Of a DNA stretch of 64,000 nucleotides, positions 1-10,000 are shown piece by piece. Each line of letters opens with the position of its first letter. Position 1 is the stretch's first letter. The position numbers and the translations under genes are program-made. Source of the stretch: Nostoc sp. TCL240-02 (GTDB lineage: Bacteria > Cyanobacteriota > Cyanobacteriia > Cyanobacteriales > Nostocaceae); the NCBI RefSeq assembly GCF_013343235.1, contig NZ_CP040094.1:1984501-2048500 (forward strand), given 5' to 3'. The notes beneath the pieces are model-generated. The model saw nothing but the letters and a program-made list of their open reading frames with translations. It made no database searches and had not been told where the DNA came from.

Positions 1-925
1 CATCTTGCCAGTTTTGAGCAAATATAGTTTTCAGGTCAGTTTCTTTTTGGGCCCGATGTTCTGGGAGGAATCTCGAATGTAACAATGTAACGTGCAATAT
101 TCCCTCATCGTAGTTCAGTTCCTCTAAATCCCTAAATAAACCCTGAGCCTGGGAAACTGTGTTACAGATGACTATTACTCGTTTACGCCCATAAGCTCGA
201 ATATCGTCTAGGATTACCGAAGCGTTAAGAGGATGAGACACAGCTTGAAATGTACGACAGCGATCGCTTTCTATGGCTTGTAAATCTGCATCTTCAACTT
301 GAATAATTTCCATTGTTTACCAACGTCTGTATTTGGGTTGCAAGTTCATTAGTTAAAGTCGCGGTCATTAGCAAAAATGGGGAAATGCCTTTAACTTGTT
401 GTAAAACCTTCAGAACAGTATCGAAAGAACGGTCTGGATCAAGCAAATGTAATTCATCAAATACCAGATATGAAGCAAAAATCGCTCCTGAGTTAACATT
501 GGCAGAACCACGACCGACTGAGTAAGGAATATTCAGGAAGCTGCTTAACATTTGGTCAATGGTGCAGAAAACAATGTCACCTTCAAAGCGGGGATCTTCT
601 GGGTTTTCTCCTGTTTGTAGAGTTACTACAGGGGAACGGGATGATGGATAAGCCTTTTCCCAGTTTTCAACTAAAGTTTCAGCACGTTGGCGCAGGCTGT
701 TGGCCAACGTTCGCAGGGGTACAACGTAGATGAGTTTATTGGGGAAGTCTATATTCAATTCAGGGCTTTGGCGAATAGGAAGGGTGCGATCGCTGTTTCT
801 GTTTTTCCTGATCCTGTTGGTGCGCGGAGGAGGATGTCTTGGCGCTGTAAGAGTTTAGCGATCGCTTCTCGTTGAAAATTGCGCGGGGCGAAGGTAGTGA
901 GGGTTTGGAAATATTCATCAATCAT
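1..925 (-). pseudogene. cas3: Cas3-type helicase, N-terminal part, two frameshifts, runs off the window
   Basis: Read on the minus strand from an ATG at 925, the protein opens directly with a Q-motif-like FQREAI and a Walker A site (APTGSGKTE, about residue 35). It continues with a DEAD-box-like motif (VFDELHLLDPDRSFDTVL), the SAT-like LLMTATLT, and helicase domain 2 (VIVICNTVSQAQ, HSRFLPEHRAQKE) to the window edge. DELHLLDP is typical of Cas3 helicases of type I CRISPR systems. There is no N-terminal HD nuclease domain, so this would be a Cas3'-style helicase, as in systems where HD lies on another subunit (inference; subtype not resolved). The frame breaks near 755 (consistent with loss of one G in CTGGAA) and near 300; the second shift restores the first frame. 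No other cas gene or repeat array is visible. Confidence 0.72.
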
Positions 926-1050
926 AATTGATAAAATGAATTAGGATGATTTTGATATTAGTTAGTAATCAGTTGTAAATTTGGAAACTTATACTAAATT
1001 TTTACTGAATACTGACTAACATTAACTGCTTACTGATTCTACGAGGAATT

Positions 1051-1128
1051 ATGCTGCTAACTGAACATCGCGCTGACCGAGTGGTTCTTTACAATATCAG
1101 TTGGCAAAAATTTGAGAATTTATTAGTA
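1051..1128 (+). pseudogene. N-terminal fragment resembling a Uma2-family (DUF820) endonuclease
   Basis: ATG at 1051 follows an AGGA-like site and reads MLLTEHRADRVVLYNISWQ, then KFENLL. The phrase VxLxNISWxxFExLL is the usual opening of cyanobacterial Uma2 (DUF820) proteins. The frame is cut after about 26 codons by the IS630 element at 1127. The sequence beyond the element does not continue the family, so only a stub is left. The interval 926-1050 is AT-rich and shows no gene. The call rests on one short motif. Confidence 0.4.
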
Positions 1129-2316
1129 AGCTGTCGCGCCTATAAATTGCATATAATAATACTGATATAAGTTATATTACAGGGTGCTATGCCTGCAAAA
1201 GGTTTCTTGAGTTTAGAGAAAAAGCAGCGTCTGCAAGAAATTTTGAAACAGAGTCTTAGAGCAGAGGTCAGAGAGAGAGTTTTAATAATATTATTAATGA
1301 ATGATGGTAGAACTCAAGAAGAAATTGCGGCTGTAATAGGTTGTTCGCGTCGAACAGTAGCGTATTGGTGTGTTCATGGAGATCCAGATAAAATAGAAAG
1401 TCTAGAAGATGGCAGAAGAAAAAGAGAATATAGAAAAGTCACACAAGAATACCTAGATAAATTAATAGAAACGGTAGAAAAAGAACCAAGTGATTTAGGA
1501 TACGAATTTGGCAGATGGACAGGAGAAAGATTAGCTACATATTTATCAGAAAAAACGGGAATAAAACTAACAGGTTCTCAGGTAAGGAAGATATTACAGC
1601 GAAAAAAGTATGCCTATCTCTGGGCAAAATACAGTTTAGAAGACAGACAAAATCTGGTCAAGAGAAAGGAGTTTAAAGAGAAATTTAAGAATTATCTGTC
1701 AATAGGTAAAATGAATCCAAATCATTTTCAGGTATGGTTTTGGGACGAAAGTGGATTTAGTTTACGAGTTTTAAGAAGAAAAATTTGGGGCAAAAAAGGT
1801 AAGAGAAAAAAGGTGACAGGACAACGCAGTAGAGGTCGAGTAAATATCATGGGAGGTCTACGCCTTTGTGATAAGAAGCGATTATGTTACTTTGTAGACA
1901 AGGGAAATGGTGACACATTTTATGAACAATTAAAGCAACTATATGAATTTGTCCGACAAGAATGGATAGGAAATGGATATTCTTCAGAAGACTTTTGTTT
2001 ATCAGGTTCTCAAATAATTACCATTTTAGATAATGCCAATTACCATAAGCGTAAAGATATCTGTGCCGAGATTGAGAAAAATTTACCCAATGTTATTTTA
2101 GATTTCTTACCTGCTTATAGTCAGGACTATAACCTGATTAAATTAGTTTGGCATTCCTGCAAAGAATACATAGCACATCGACTATTCCAGTCAGTAGCCG
2201 AGCTAAAATCTCTGTTAGATAGATTGCTAAATGATGGAGAACTCATTATTCACTGGGGACGCAAGATAAAAAATAAGGGAAATGCTATTTGTGCAACTTA
2301 AAAGCGCGACAGCTTA
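1127..2316 (+). mobile_element. IS630-family insertion sequence, with terminal inverted repeats and TA duplication
   Basis: Perfect 11-bp inverted ends AGCTGTCGCGC (1129-1139) and GCGCGACAGCT (2304-2314) are flanked on both sides by TA (1127-1128 and 2315-2316), the target duplication expected for IS630/Tc1-type elements. Element length without TA is 1186 bp. It carries a single transposase gene. It interrupts the Uma2-like stub at 1051. Confidence 0.9.
1189..2301 (+). CDS. IS630-family transposase, catalytic Glu replaced by Lys
   Basis: The 370-residue protein has an N-terminal helix-turn-helix (RTQEEIAAVIGCSRRTV, about residues 43-60) and a C-terminal DDE nuclease fold. The first Asp lies in FWDESGFS (D186) and the second in ILDNANYHK (D281). 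The third catalytic position, normally Glu in a PDxNxIExxW context, reads SQDYNLIKLVW, so residue 318 is Lys. A single G-to-A change (GAA to AAA) would explain this. The frame is otherwise intact and fills the element between its inverted repeats. Known of the family: the third acidic residue is needed for metal binding. Inferred: this copy cannot transpose itself. Confidence 0.9.
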   Translation: MPAKGFLSLEKKQRLQEILKQSLRAEVRERVLIILLMNDGRTQEEIAAVIGCSRRTVAYWCVHGDPDKIESLEDGRRKREYRKVTQEYLDKLIETVEKEPSDLGYEFGRWTGERLATYLSEKTGIKLTGSQVRKILQRKKYAYLWAKYSLEDRQNLVKRKEFKEKFKNYLSIGKMNPNHFQVWFWDESGFSLRVLRRKIWGKKGKRKKVTGQRSRGRVNIMGGLRLCDKKRLCYFVDKGNGDTFYEQLKQLYEFVRQEWIGNGYSSEDFCLSGSQIITILDNANYHKRKDICAEIEKNLPNVILDFLPAYSQDYNLIKLVWHSCKEYIAHRLFQSVAELKSLLDRLLNDGELIIHWGRKIKNKGNAICAT

Positions 2317-2358
2317 CCCATTACTTATAAAGTAAAATTGAATTACCCTTTTTTACTC

Positions 2359-2851
2359 ATGATTAATTATAACGCAAATCTCAGTATTCAAGAAAGAACA
2401 GAAAATTTGGCGATAAGAGTTATCAAAGCTTATTCTGAGCTAAATAAAAGACCTTTTGACGACGCTGGCAAAATCTTGTCTAAACAATTTTTAAGAAGCG
2501 GGACATCAATAGGAGTAATGAGTAATAAGTAAAAAAATATTTATTATTTATTCACCGTGAGCTAAAAATCTGTAAAAATCTCTAACTCATTACTCATTAC
2601 TCATTACTTATTACTTATTACTTGTTTTTCATGATGCAAACTGTTCAGAAGCTAAATATGCACAATCAAATAAAGACTTTATCAATAAGTATTATATAGC
2701 CTTAAAGTAAGCCAGTGAAACCCTTTATTGGATAAAAATAATGATAAAATCGGAGTTAATGTCAAAATCAAAATTTCAAAACCTGATAGAAGAGAATGAA
2801 ATAATTATTAAGATATTAACAACTTCAATCAACAAATTGAAAGAAAAATAA
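2359..2851 (+). pseudogene. Four-helix-bundle (23S rRNA intervening-sequence type) protein, interrupted by a repeat
   Basis: The first part (from ATG 2359) contains LAIRVIKAYSELNKRP and LSKQFLRSGTSIG, the usual first helices of the small four-helix-bundle family (TIGR02436-like). After GTSIG the frame hits repeat DNA (about 2514-2622). Downstream the same protein resumes as ANCSEAKYAQSNKDF, then IALK-stop-ASETLYW, and ends with INKLKEK and TAA at 2849. The stop sits where the family usually has Glu (GAA to TAA). The gene is therefore dead twice over. Function of the family is poorly defined; many copies are encoded by rRNA intervening sequences or stand alone. Confidence 0.65.
2514..2622. repeat. 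AT-rich heptamer repeat insert (TTACTCA/TTACTTA units)
   Basis: About 109 bp splits the four-helix-bundle gene. Its left side reads GTAATGAGTAATAAGTA; its right side has TTACTCA repeated three times and then TTACTTA twice, so the ends are partly complementary and could fold back. Similar units recur at about 2860-2895. Short tandemly repeated heptamers of this kind are common in Nostocales genomes. Boundaries are approximate because no clean target duplication was seen. Confidence 0.6.
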
Positions 2852-2973
2852 AAAATAATCCACTTATTACTTGTTACTTATTACTTATTACTCATTTAAT
2901 TTGGTTCACCGATGAAGACACCAAAACTGTATGAATAAAAAATGGGTAAATCTCATCAAAGTCAACACCCTAG

Positions 2974-3771
2974 AATCATACTGATGTAATTTATACCTAT
3001 GATGTAACTCATGCAATGGCTTTATTACTCAAGCATAAATTACATGGTTCCTCAAAATATCAGTCTTTTATACAGCAGTGTAGTCAATGTCGAAAACAAC
3101 TACAACAAACTGAACTATCTTTCTTAGCTCCTCCTTCACAACGTTCACAGTGTCGTTACTTTAACGTAGAAAAACTTTTAGAGCGGGCAAATAATCTGCT
3201 AAATTCACCGCTTGATATTTTAACCGATTTAGTACCAAATATTGAGCCAGAAATTCTCAAGACTAAGTTGAAACAGAAGTTGGGATGGTTAGCGTCTTAT
3301 CAAGACTCACTCAGTAATTGGAAACAAATTGTTCAAATGACTCGCACCGTAGAAGCTCAAATTAAACTTGAAGGACTGAATCAATAAAGCTTCAGTATTA
3401 TTCAACAATATTTAACAGTGGAAGTAGATTTTTCAAAGGGGTTTGCCCAGAAAATACTTGGTTATTTGACTGGGGAGATTTCTGGGCTTAAATCAGGACA
3501 AACATTATTAGCAACTTCTGATGTCCTGGAATCGCTTTTTGGTAAATACAAGCAGTTTTCTTCTCGTTCTCCTTTTAAACAAATAAGTCAAATATTTTTG
3601 AGTATTTGTTTATCAACCATGAATTTGACAACTACTCTTGTGAAAGAGGCATTAGAAACAGTCCGTTTTTTGGATGTTGAAGACTGGTCTAATCAAGTTC
3701 TCGGTCAATCTATGCTCTCGAAAAGAAGAATTTTGTTTTCTGCCGCAATTGACGACACGGAAACTGCATGA
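2974..3771 (+). pseudogene. Transposase-like gene remnant, in-frame stop
   Basis: One reading frame runs from a stop at 2971 to the TGA at 3769, broken only by TAA at 3385-3387. It opens YTYDVTHAMALLLKHKL and later reads TSDVLESLFGKYKQFSSRSP and LSICLSTMNLTTTLVKEALE. This looks like the C-terminal half of a DDE-type transposase seen in multiple copies in cyanobacteria, but the IS family was not identified. Sequences resembling its tail (CTGTATGAATAAA and ATCAACACCCTA) also occur upstream near 2925-2970, suggesting a rearranged element. Weak coding echoes continue to about 3840. Confidence 0.4.
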
Positions 3772-4056
3772 ATAAACTAGAGAGTTTATCGAACAAAATC
3801 AACACCCTACTGTCAATGATATTTTCAAACGCCACAGACAGTCAGCCAAGAAACCAGAGTTGGAGAGGTAATTTTGAAAGCCTTATCCAGTAATTGTTTC
3901 AGCCTTAGCGTAACTTTCTGTACGGTTGCTCATTTCACCCCTCTTACTGCTGTGGAAGAGAAATTGTTGAGTGTTTTGGAGGCTGAAATTAGAGTTTAGT
4001 TATCAATCTCTTATTTACTCAAACTCATTCTGGGTGGGAGCAAATAGCAAGTAATT
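3772..4056. other. Non-coding stretch with transposase tail echoes
   Basis: Short in-frame phrases (EFIEQNQHPTVNDIFKR, about 3779-3870, and FTPLTAVEEKLLSVLEAE, about 3930-4000) look like pieces of the preceding transposase-like gene. No intact gene, RNA or clear element boundary was found. Confidence 0.35.
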
Positions 4057-4073
4057 ATTCTCATAATGAGAAT
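4057..4073. promoter_or_regulatory. 17-bp perfect palindrome upstream of the hybrid kinase
   Basis: ATTCTCATAATGAGAAT is a perfect inverted repeat (8-1-8) that ends 18 bp before the ATG at 4092. The AT-rich form with a GAGAAT half site recalls FUR-superfamily (Fur/Zur/PerR) operators. The symmetry is seen directly; the regulator is a guess. Confidence 0.4.
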
Positions 4074-4091
4074 TGCTGTATATTTTGAGGT

Positions 4092-7000
4092 ATGCCAGAT
4101 TATACTCTCAAGATTTGCTCTATGATTGCTCTACCTGGTATCGCCATCCAAGACAAAATATACGAAAGTTCTAATTCTCTAGTGTATCGAGGCATCAGAG
4201 ACGATGGAGTAGGGATCATCGTCAAAATGCTAAAGCTTGATTATCCCTCACCCCAAGAACTGACTCGCTACAGACAGGAATATAAAATTACTAGTTCCCT
4301 CAATCTGGAAGGAGTTATCAAGGCATACAGCCAGCAAGACTATCAACGCACTCTGGTGATTCTCTTAGAAGATTTTGGGGGAGAGTCCCTAGAGCAATGG
4401 ATGCACAAGCGCCCAGATATCTTCTGCCCCATGCTCTTATCCACTTTTCTCGGTGTTGCGATCGCCCTCACCGACATTCTAGGCAGAATCCATGCAGCCA
4501 ATGTCATTCATAAAGATATCAACCCTGGAAATATAGTCCTCAATCTGGATACTGGCGTTGTCAAAATTATTGACTTTGGGATTGCTACCCAATTTAACCG
4601 CACGAATCCGACTTTCAAAAGTCCTCATGTTTTAGAAGGGACACTCGCATACCTATCTCCAGAGCAAACTGGGCGGATGAATCGTTTACTCGATTACCGC
4701 ACCGATTTTTACTCCCTTGGTGTGACATTTTATGAACTGCTCACTGGACAACTACCATTTCCCACCACAGATATCCTGGAACTAGTCCATTGTCATATAG
4801 CTAAACAGCCTGTTCCGCCTCACGAACTGAATTCAACGATTCCCAAACCAGTTTCAGATATCATTTTGAAACTGATGGCAAAAAATGCTGAAAATCGCTA
4901 TCAGAGTGCCTGGGGCATCAAAGCGGATTTAGAAATCTGTGCTGAACAATTAAAAGAAATCGGTCAAATCTCTAGTATCCAACTGGCGCTTCAAGACGTT
5001 TGCGATCGCTTTCAAATTCCCCAAAAACTGTATGGACGGGATAAAGAAGTTGCAATGTTACTGGCGGCGTTTGACCGTGTGGCGTGTTCAGAGTCAAATC
5101 TTGTTGCTACTTTACCAAGCAATTCAGAAACAACTTCACAAACCCAACAAACGGGCAACTCAAAATTCCAAGTTGAAATGATGTTGGTATCTGGCTATGC
5201 TGGTATTGGCAAATCAGCCTTAGTGCAGGAAATTTATAAACCAATCACCCAAAAGCGGGGCTATTTTATTTCTGGTAAATTCGATCAATTTCAGCGTAAT
5301 ATTCCCTACAGTGCGATCGCAGATGCTCTGCAAAAATTAGTACAGCAATTACTCGGTGAGCCAGACGAGTATGTGCAGCAGTGGCGATCGCAACTTCTAA
5401 CAGCTCTGGGAAGCAACGGACAAATCATCATTGATGTGATCCCGGAAGTTGAATTAATTATCGGCAAGCAGCCACCTGTACCGGAAGTTGGCGCAACAGA
5501 AGCTCAAAATCGCTTTCATCGGATTTTTGGGCAATTTGTGCGGGTGTTTTGTGCAAAAAAACATCCCCTGGTGATATTCTTAGATGATTTGCAATGGATA
5601 GACTCAGCAACGCTAAATTTAATTGAGTTGATGCTGCTGGATGAGCAAGCCCAATCACTATTTTTAATTGGAGCCTATCGAGATAATGAAGTAAATTCAA
5701 CGCATCCATTAGCATTAATGCTTGAGAGACTGCGAAAACAAGGGGTAATACTTCAGGAAATAATCTTAGCACCCCTAACGCTTGAGCCGTTGAGTCAGTT
5801 AATTACCGAAACGCTGCATCAGAATGCAGACATCGTTCGTCCCTTAGCTGAGTTAGTTTTGCGTAAAACTGAGGGCAATCCGTTCTTTGTCAATGAATTT
5901 TTGAGGATGCTGTATAGCGAAAATCTGCTGACCTTTGATAGGTCACACTTAAGATGGCAGTGGAACATTGCTCAACTTCAAACCCAAAATATCACTAATA
6001 ATGTTGTGGAGTTGCTGCTCTTAAAGTTGAAGAAACTACCAGAAGAAACCCAGCAAATTCTCCGCTTAGCCGCTTGTATCGGAGCTGAATTTGATTTAGA
6101 GACGTTAGCGATCATGTGTGAGAAATCACCCAAAACGGTTTTTCAGGATTTACTACCAGCGATACAAGGAGGATTCATTCAAACCCTGTCTGAATTAGAC
6201 GAAGACTTGTTAGTTCAAGAGTATAAGTTCTTGCATGACCGAGTACAGCAAGCCGCCTATGCTTTGATTTCTGAGGATCGAAAGCAAGTAACGCACTACT
6301 GCATTGGACAACTCCTGCTGAACAAGCTCTCTGAGGTCGAACAAAGTGAAAGGCTTTTTGATATTGTCAACCACATCAACTATGGTCAATCCCTTTTGAC
6401 ACAGAAAAATGAAAAAGAGAAACTAGCACGACTCAACTTGGCTGCCGCTCAAAAAGCCATCGCCTCTAATGCCTATGAAGCTGCGATTCGGTATCTTGAG
6501 ACTGGCATTGGCTTGCTCAAAGAGGAGGCTTGGATGAGTCAGTACGACTTGATGTTCCACCTGTATCGGACTCTCTGCACAGCACAGTTGAGCAATGCTA
6601 GCTATGAGCAATTAAGCGCCACAACCAAGGTTGCTTTAGAACACATTTCTTCTGCTGTCGATCGCGCAGATATTCGTGTATTTCAAATCACTCAATATAC
6701 CCTACAAGGCAAATGTGAGAAAGCAGTTCAAACAGGTCTGATCGGATTGCATGAGTTGGGGATTGAGATTAAGGGCAAAAATTTGACAGAATTAGTCCGT
6801 GAAGAGTTTGATGCTGTTGCCAAAAGCTTAGAAAATCGCTCAATTTCCTCACTTTTAACTTTACCAACAGTGAGCGATCCGGTCATCCAAGCAGTGATTA
6901 AATTGGTCGTTGTAGATATATCACTCTACCATACGGCTAATATTGAACTTTTCAGCTTTGTCAGTTTAAGAGTAGTTCGTCTTTCCATTGAACATGGAAA

Positions 7001-10000
7001 TATTGCTGAGTCGATTAAGGCTTATGCAAACTATGGTCTTCTTCTAGGTTTGATGGAAGGGCAACACCAACGAGGCTATGAGTTTGCAGATTTAGCAGTG
7101 CAACTTAGCTACAAGCTAAACAGTAAATCTCAGCAGTGTAAGGCACAGATGTTGTTTGGAGGCTGGATTCACGTTTGGTCAAAACCTATAACAGGGGCAG
7201 CTACGATCAATTACAAAGGTTTTCTAGCAGGCATGGAGTCGGGAGATGTTCAATTTGCATCCTATAACTTGTTGGGTAACATTTTTAATCGTTTATTTCA
7301 AGGAGAAAATTTAATAACCGTTGCAGAAGACAACGAAAAATATCAGTTGGTAGTAGAGCAGATTCAGGACGAGCGTTCGAGGGTGGCACTGGCTGGAGCT
7401 AAATTTTTTATCGCAAAACTTGCTTTAGGGCAAGCGGCACAGGAGAGCGATCGCTCGCTCAGGGAGACGAAAAAAATAGTCGATCGGGGTGAAACCTCAC
7501 AAATACGGTCTTCAATTTGTCTTTATTACATCCTCAGAATGCATCTTTCCTGTTTAACAGCAGATTTTGAGCAAGGTTGCCATTATTTCATTGAAGCGGG
7601 GAAGATCCTAAATTCTATCGTAGGGTTTACAACCTATAGTGGTTATTTCTACTATGGTTCTCTGATTCTACTCAACCTGTATTTCGGCCTATCTCAAGCA
7701 GAACAAAGTCATGCTTTGGAACAGATTCTATTAAATCGGGAGCGCTTGAAAGCATGGTCGGATAGCTGTCCAGAAAATTTTTTACACAAATTTCATCTCG
7801 TTGAGGCAGAGAAAGCACGAGTCTTAGGGCAAGTTCTTGAAGCCGAGGAGTTCTACGAACAAGCAATTCAAGGAGCGAGAGAAAATGGATATCTTCAAGA
7901 AGAAGCATTAGCTTATGAATTAGCCGCCAAACATTACTTAGCTCGTGGTAGAGAAAAGTTTGCCCAGCTATACATGAAAGAAGCTCACTACTGCTATGAA
8001 CGGTGGGGAGCAATGGCAAAGGTTAAAGATTTAGAAACTCGTTATCCTCAACTATTTCCTCAGTCGTCGGGCATAGCTCAAACGCCAATTCGCACTACTT
8101 CTGGAACTTCCTCTAATCACTCACCTATAGCTTTCGACTTAGCAGCAGTGATGAAAGCTTCCCTTGCAATTTCGAGTGAAATTGAATTGGATAAGTTACT
8201 CAGTTCCTTAATGAAGATATTAATCGAAAATGCTGGCGCACAAACAGGATTTTTGATTTTGGAAAACTCAGGAAAATGGGTGATCGAAGCTTATTGTGAA
8301 CTCAATGACGATGAGAAGGTCTGTGCTACGCAAGTGTTGCAATCGCTCCCAACTGCAAATCATCTACCTGAATCAATTATTAATTATGTTATCCGTACTC
8401 ATGAATCTGTCATATTAAATGATGCAACTCGTGAAGGTCATTTTATCAATGAGCCATATATTCAGCAGAACCAAACGAAATCACTTCTTTGTTTGCCACT
8501 ATTGAATCAAAGTAAACTTGTTGGCGTGTTGTACCTGGAAAATCAACTAGCGGCTGGGGCATTTACACCAGAGCGAGTCTCCTTCCCTGCGGGAGGCTGC
8601 GCCAACGGAGACGCTACGCGATCGCAAGTCTTAAATCTGCTATCCACTCAGGCAGCGATCGCGATCGAAAATTCCAAACTCTATTCAAAGCTACGCACCA
8701 GCGAAAGTCAGATGGCTCAATTTCTAGAAGCAGTTCCAGTGGGAATTGGAATAGTGGATGCGACTGGTCGCCCTTACTACGCCAATCAACGGGGCATCCA
8801 GCTAATGGGCACAGGGATTGATCCTGCCGTGCCGCCAGAGCAAATCGCAGAAGTTTATCAATTTTATCTGGCGGAAACAGATCAAATCTATCCTACTGAG
8901 AAACTGCCAGTTATCCGGGCGTTGAGTGGCGAACGCACCACTATTGACGATATAGAAATTCGCCAAAATAACACCACCATTCCCATTGAGGTATGGGGAA
9001 CTCCAGTTTTTGACGAACAGGGCAATGTGGCTTATGCGATCGCAGCCTTTGAAGATATTACGGAACGTAAAAAAGCAGAAAATCTTTTAGCGAATTACAA
9101 CCGCACCTTAGAACAACAGGTAGCCCAACGAACAGCCGCGTTACAGCAAAGCGAAGCAGAACTGCGCGGTCGAGAACAAGAATTACGGCTGATCACCGAC
9201 GCTCTACCCGCTCTGATCAGCTATGTGGATGCCAATCGATGCTATCAATTTATCAACCGTACCCATGAGGTTTGGTTTAGCCATAACCGTGATGAGATTC
9301 TGGGCAAATCTGTTCATGAACTTTTAGGTGAAACGGTTTATCAACGGTTTGAGCCGTTTATTAATCAAGTGTTTGAAGGGCAAACTGTAACCCTGGAAGC
9401 AGAAATCCCTTCTTCGCTTGGTAGACACTGCATCAGTGCGACCTTGATCCCCGATTTTGATTGCAATGCCCAAGTGAGAGGCTTCTACAGTCTCATCACG
9501 GATATTAGCGAACAGCAAGCTGCGCTACGCGAACGCAAACGAGCAGAAGAAGTGTTGCGTCAGTCCGAGGCTCAATTTCGGGAACAGGCAATCCTCTCCG
9601 ATTTTCGCGCCGATGTGGATAGTGCCTTGGCTCAAAGTGCTAGTTTGCCCTTGATACTGCATCGCTGTGCCCAAGCCGTTGTTAAGCACTTTAATGCGGC
9701 ATTTGCTCGGATTTGGACGCTAAATAAAGACAATAATGTTTTGGAGTTACAAGCCAGTGTGGGGATGTATACCCGTCTTGACGGTGAATACAGTCGAATT
9801 CCTGTAGGTAGCCTTAAAGTTGGACGAATTGCTCAGGAACGCTGTCCTCTGTTGACTAACAATGTGTTTGAGGAATCATCCATTGATAAAGAATGGGCAA
9901 AACGAGAAGGCATGGTGGCATTTGCGGGCTATCCGATACTGCTGGATGAGCAGCTGGTTGGAGTTATAGCGATGTTTACTCGACATCCCATTCCGTCGTC

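Noticed and set aside
2581..2895. Possible CRISPR-like array (TTACTCA repeats) near the cas3-like gene.
   Set aside because: Units are 7 bp with no spacers of regular length; these are heptamer tandem repeats.
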